DNA of 9,191 nucleotides, from positions 1 through 9,191 of the forward strand of contig CAIXUF010000202.1 in NCBI GenBank assembly GCA_903922535.1, in the 5' to 3' direction. Below the pieces are notes generated by a model that worked only from the letters and a program-made list of their open reading frames with translations, had not been told where the DNA came from and did not search any database. The stretch comes from Candidatus Hydrogenedentota bacterium (GTDB lineage Bacteria > Hydrogenedentota > Hydrogenedentia > Hydrogenedentiales > CAITNO01). Shown here piece after piece: positions 7,556-9,191 of this stretch (position 1 is the first letter of the stretch; each line of letters opens with the position of its first letter). The translations under genes were made by a program, and so were the position numbers.

Positions 7556-7803
7556 AAAAGGGTTCTGGCATTGAGGAACGGTGCGGGATGGCAGGGATTT
7601 GCCCAGTTCATTATGGAACGGGACGTTTGGAGCGCCCCTGTGGCAGGAATTGCATAAAAGGGCACGGATACATTCCGCCTGTCGCGGCGCTGCCGCGCTG
7701 CCATTCCCGCAGTATCCTTGACTAAGCACCTGACACGACCTCCGCAAACAGCCCTAAGCCGTTTCCGCATTTATTGACTGCCCCTGCGGACCCGGCAATA
7801 GAA

Positions 7804-7832
7804 ATATTACAACTTCCCGTTTCAGTTGTCAA
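7804..7832 (-). promoter_or_regulatory. Sigma70-type promoter for the giant gene
   Basis: On the minus strand a perfect -35 box TTGACA (7827-7832) is followed by a 17-bp spacer and the -10-like box TAATAT (7804-7809). It points toward the giant gene and lies about 95 bp outside the IS end, so it belongs to the host sequence and not to the element. Confidence 0.6.
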
Positions 7833-7929
7833 GCATACGAATTGTCTCATGAGCCTCCTGCAAAACCCTCATTTTGAGCACGAGAACAAGCAAGCTCGCA
7901 ACCATAAGCAAGAAAATGCAGTTAATGCT
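7833..7929. other. A+T-richer intergenic segment left of the IS; nothing firm
   Basis: This is the host sequence between the promoter and the IS630 left junction. The 10-mer CTCATTTTGA at 7868-7877 also occurs in the right terminal repeat of the IS (9027-9036), and the stretch near 7850-7865 has the look of an IS end, but no partner end or transposase remnant is visible. A 27-codon minus-strand ORF (7822-7905) has no ribosome binding site. Confidence 0.3.
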
Positions 7930-7963
7930 TATTCTAATTCGCGTTCACGTTGAGACTAATAAT
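7930..7963 (+). repeat. IS630 left terminal inverted repeat with flanking TA
   Basis: This is the left end of the element, pairing with 9018-9051 in inverse orientation. It shares (t)tattc, aattcgc, ttca and tgagac blocks. The stop codon of orfB (TAG, 7934-7936) lies inside this repeat. Confidence 0.8.
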
Positions 7964-8524
7964 CCACGGCCACGCAGTGAGACTGCGCAGTCCGGTTTTG
8001 TCGGCGTTCATCCGCGGCAACCCCTGTTCGAGTTGGCGCACCACGGCCGCAAGCTCGTTGAACACCCGGTTGGGGAACTCCTTTTCCCGCAGTTCATCCC
8101 AGACATGCTCCTGCGGGTTAAGTTCAGGCGCGTACGGTGGCAAGGGCACCAGGCGGATATTATCCGGTCGCCGCAGGTCCTTGGCCTTGTGGGAACTGGC
8201 CCCGTCCACCACCATGAGGATGAAGTCATCCGGGTGGGCCGCACTGACCTGCTCCAAGAAGCAGCCCATCCGCTCGGTGTTCATCTCCCGGCAGATCATC
8301 CAATCCATCTCGCCTTCAAGCGGGCTCACTGCGCCGTACACATACACGAACTCACGCTCGTAGCCATTGGGAACGGTGGGCCGGGCTGGCGCGGGCGACC
8401 AGCACCTGCGAATGCGCACCATGCGGCCAAAACGCGCCTCGTCCTGAAACATCAGCCGAACCCTTCGCCCCCGAACCTCTTCCGGTGTCAGCAGGGAATC
8501 CAGTGTTTCGGGGAGCTTTTTTTC
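7934..8524 (-). CDS. IS630 transposase, C-terminal DDE catalytic part (orfB, by frameshift)
   Basis: This frame carries the RNase H-like catalytic domain that cuts and joins DNA at the IS ends. The three acidic residues are visible: Asp in MFQDEARFG (codon at 8443), Asp in MVVDGASSHK (8206) and Glu in ELNPQEHVWDELRE (8110). The tail, DELREKEFPNRVFNEL and later SLTAWPWI, is typical of the family. There is no start codon or ribosome binding site near its beginning. It is most simply made by a -1 frameshift from orfA at the A7 run, giving a fusion of about 356 residues, the normal size for IS630 transposases. The frame stays open upstream to 9157, but that part is a shadow of orfA. Confidence 0.85.
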   Translation of the reverse strand, partial: EKKLPETLDSLLTPEEVRGRRVRLMFQDEARFGRMVRIRRCWSPAPARPTVPNGYEREFVYVYGAVSPLEGEMDWMICREMNTERMGCFLEQVSAAHPDDFILMVVDGASSHKAKDLRRPDNIRLVPLPPYAPELNPQEHVWDELREKEFPNRVFNELAAVVRQLEQGLPRMNADKTGLRSLTAWPWIISLNVNAN

Positions 8525-9003
8525 CAGTCCTCCTGGATTGCCGGGTCGCTTTTCGGGTGACGGGTGTCCGGCGCCACCTTGCGCCAGCCATGCCGCGCCA
8601 AAAGACGATAAGCGACCGAAGCGGCCACAGGCCGCCCCAGCCGCTGCGCCAAGGCCGCCCGCAAAACGGATATAACCAACACGCCGCCACTCTTGGCCTG
8701 CTCCGCCCACTGCGCCAGAAATGCCCGTTCTTCCTCGATGCTCATCAGCACGTTCCGGCGTCCGCCATACCGCCTTGGCGCGGGGCGGCCTGAACGGCAC
8801 CGCTCTCGAAACCGCGCCTGCAACCGGGGCACGGTGGCCCGTCCCACTCCGAGCATGGCTGCTGTCTGTTCCAGCGTGGTTCCAAGCACTGCCGGGAAGA
8901 GAACCGCCTGGGCTGCCCGCAACTCTTGCAGATCCGTGGCTTGCGCGACAAGGGTTTGAGCTTTCTGCACCAGCTCCTGGTCGATGTGCCTTGGTCTTGC
9001 CAT
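8488..9003 (-). CDS. IS630 transposase, N-terminal part (orfA, DNA-binding)
   Basis: This 171-codon frame begins at the ATG at 9003 just inside the right terminal repeat. Residues about 28-70 form a helix-turn-helix (LRAAQAVLFPAVLG, then TTLEQTAAMLGVGRATVPRL), which in this family recognises the IS ends. A second helical region ending SVAYRLLARHGWRKVAPDTR corresponds to the usual linker helix-turn-helix of IS630 transposases. After DWKK the zero frame runs through an unrelated tail to a TGA at 8488-8490. The catalytic domain continues in the -1 frame, so this ORF alone would give only the DNA-binding part. No clear Shine-Dalgarno precedes the ATG. Confidence 0.85.
   Translation of the reverse strand: MARPRHIDQELVQKAQTLVAQATDLQELRAAQAVLFPAVLGTTLEQTAAMLGVGRATVPRLQARFRERCRSGRPAPRRYGGRRNVLMSIEEERAFLAQWAEQAKSGGVLVISVLRAALAQRLGRPVAASVAYRLLARHGWRKVAPDTRHPKSDPAIQEDWKKSSPKHWIPC
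8517..8523 (-). other. Probable programmed frameshift site (A7) in the transposase
   Basis: Seven adenines on the coding strand follow TGG: zero-frame TGG AAA AAA AGC becomes AAA AAA AAG CTC after a -1 slip, joining DWKK to KLPETLDSLL. Slippage by the ribosome, or transcriptional slippage adding one A, would both produce the fusion. IS630-family elements commonly use this arrangement. Confidence 0.7.
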
Positions 9004-9009
9004 GACCGT

Positions 9010-9038
9010 AGTATAGCATTGTTGGTCTCATTTTGAAA
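9010..9038 (-). promoter_or_regulatory. Transposase promoter, extended -10, within the IS end
   Basis: On the minus strand TATACT (9010-9015) is preceded by TG one base away (extended -10). A weak -35 TTTCAA (9033-9038) lies 17 bp further upstream. The -10 box ends only 6 nt before the orfA ATG, so transcription could begin at or next to the start codon and yield a leaderless message. That would fit the lack of a Shine-Dalgarno. Confidence 0.5.
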
Positions 9039-9051
9039 GCGAATTGGAATA
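9018..9051 (-). repeat. IS630 right terminal inverted repeat with flanking TA
   Basis: This is the right end of the element, inverse partner of 7930-7963. The probable transposase promoter overlaps it, which would let transposase bound to the ends influence its own transcription. Confidence 0.8.
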
Positions 9052-9061
9052 AAGGGGAACA

Positions 9062-9086
9062 GTGCCGAGTCTTACGGAGTCCGCAC
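9062..9086 (-). other. Imperfect hairpin spanning the stop codon of the FGE-like gene
   Basis: The coding strand can fold from GTGCGGACTC to GACTCGGCAC with 8 of 10 pairs and a 5-nt loop containing the stop codon. DGR target genes often have a hairpin or cruciform just after the variable region that aids retrohoming; this could be one, or chance. There is no U run, so it is not a convincing terminator. Confidence 0.3.
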
Positions 9087-9191
9087 AACACGGAAGCCGA
9101 TGGTGCTGCCACTGTCGGTCGGGGTGTAGTACCAGCGGAAGGCCGACCGGCAGCCATCGTAGAAGATGCCCCACGAACCGCCGCGCAGCAC
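9072..9191 (-). CDS. FGE-like / C-type-lectin-fold protein, C-terminal end (partial; 5' end outside window)
   Basis: The last 39 codons of a gene read VLRGGSW at the start and IGFRVVRTP before a TAA at 9072-9074. RGGSW, a central RSA.R and GFRVVR are the C-terminal signature of the formylglycine-generating-enzyme/sulfatase-modifying-factor domain, which has a C-type-lectin-like fold. True FGE carries two catalytic cysteines in this stretch. Only one (codon 14, in DGCRSA) is present here and the other position seems to be Ile, so sulfatase activation is doubtful. Codon use suggests a DGR-diversified binding protein. It is transcribed in the same direction as the IS and the giant gene. No terminator follows it before the IS. 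Confidence 0.82.
   Translation of the reverse strand: MLRGGSWGIFYDGCRSAFRWYYTPTDSGSTIGFRVVRTP
9081..9191 (-). other. Candidate diversity-generating-retroelement variable region (VR)
   Basis: In DGR targets the 3' end of an FGE/lectin-fold gene is rewritten from a template repeat in which only adenines mutate. Here the coding strand has adenine-free blocks (9171-9191; CGGTCGGCC; 9081-9098). These flank 9102-9170, where most non-scaffold codons have the form NNC (GGC, ATC, TTC, TAC, GGC, TTC, TAC, TAC, GAC, GGC, AGC, ACC). All of those are reachable from AAC by changing adenines alone. Three codons (GAT, TGG, AGT) need another template codon. No template repeat or reverse transcriptase is in the window, so the call rests on pattern only. 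Confidence 0.55.

Larger units (their letters stand above)
7472..7797 (-). promoter_or_regulatory. Long structured 5' leader of the giant gene (no gene seen)
   Basis: If the promoter at 7804-7832 is used, this stretch is a leader of about 325 nt. Two simple hairpins can be drawn: AAACGGC/GCTGTTT around a 5-nt loop (7746-7764) and a 6-bp G+C-rich stem with a 3-nt loop (7683-7697). Neither is followed by a U run, so neither looks like a terminator. A 9-bp direct repeat lies at 7521-7529 and 7547-7555. It matches no riboswitch class that I recognise. Short ORFs here lack ribosome binding sites and protein-like character. Confidence 0.4.
7932..9049 (-). mobile_element. IS630-family insertion sequence, apparently complete
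   Basis: This 1118-bp element carries a DDE transposase in two overlapping frames (orfA 8488-9003; orfB to 7934). Its ends form 32-bp imperfect inverted repeats (7932-7963 and 9018-9049), 25 of 32 positions matching by eye. TA dinucleotides lie directly outside at 7930-7931 and 9050-9051, the target duplication expected for the IS630/Tc1 group. Size, ends, frame layout and transposase motifs all agree. It has inserted about 20 bp beyond the stop of the FGE-like gene. Removing it leaves about 480 bp between that gene and the giant gene. It looks intact and possibly active. Confidence 0.88.

Noticed and set aside
7640..7654. CNSCH (a CxxCH haem-like motif) in a small minus-strand frame 7532-7747
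   Set aside because: The frame starts with TTG without a ribosome binding site, has no signal peptide and no cytochrome-like context. A five-residue match is expected by chance.
7683..7697. G+C-rich 6-bp hairpin as a terminator for the IS or FGE-like transcript
   Set aside because: It has no U run on either strand and lies downstream of the promoter of the giant gene, where a terminator would block that gene.
7850..7880. Possible remnant end of a second insertion sequence (gagcctcctgcaaaa; shared 10-mer with the IS630 end)
   Set aside because: No matching inverted partner, target duplication or transposase fragment is seen. A 10-bp match is too weak.
7822..7905. 27-codon minus-strand ORF with a hydrophobic start (MVASLLVLVLK)
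   Set aside because: It has no Shine-Dalgarno, overlaps the -35 box of the giant gene's promoter and is very short, so chance is likelier than a small protein.
7934..9157. One continuous 407-codon reading of the transposase frame from 9157
   Set aside because: The part before the A7 run has no transposase motifs, overlaps orfA, which does, and would begin outside the IS within the FGE-like gene tail. Only 7934-8524 is real coding.

Overview
The window reads as bacterial DNA with a high G+C content, and every supported gene lies on the minus strand. An exported, very large multidomain surface protein, an IS630-type insertion sequence and a formylglycine-generating-enzyme-like (FGE-like) protein tail together suggest an environmental bacterium of the PVC, Hydrogenedentota or similar 'large-adhesin' kind. 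No rRNA, tRNA or other marker gene is present, so this placement is inference only.

Layout in transcription order (right to left). (1) 9072-9191: the last 39 codons of a protein with an FGE-like / C-type-lectin-fold C-terminus. Its codon make-up (adenine-free scaffold blocks alternating with NNC codons) looks like the variable region of a diversity-generating retroelement (DGR) target. No reverse transcriptase or template repeat is in the window. (2) 7932-9049: a complete IS630-family element with 32-bp imperfect terminal inverted repeats flanked by TA. Its transposase is split into two frames (orfA, orfB) that overlap at a run of seven adenines, as expected for frameshift expression. It landed about 20 bp beyond the stop codon of the FGE-like gene. 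(3) 7472-7931: a non-coding stretch with a good sigma70-type promoter (7804-7832) and a predicted leader of about 325 nt containing small hairpins. (4) 65-7471: one giant gene (2468 codons) for a secreted modular protein.

From N- to C-terminus the giant protein reads: signal peptide; Kre9/KNH-like domain A1; DUF5011-type Ig-like triplet B1-B3; A2; A3; triplet B4-B6; A4; triplet B7-B9; three PPC-like beta domains C1-C3; then a 481-residue module present twice: PKD, IPT/TIG, PKD with a C-type lectin domain inserted into it, IPT/TIG. The second copy of the last TIG domain breaks off after its first half through a frame disruption near position 130, so the true C-terminus and any surface anchor probably lie outside the window or have been lost.

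The giant protein looks like a cell-surface or secreted binding protein (adhesin or carbohydrate binder). The FGE-like tail may belong to a hypervariable ligand-binding protein encoded next door. The IS separates the two and may have altered transcription between them. The strongest leads are the possible DGR variable region at the right edge, the lectin-in-PKD nesting, and the complementary cysteine pattern of the Ig-like triplets.
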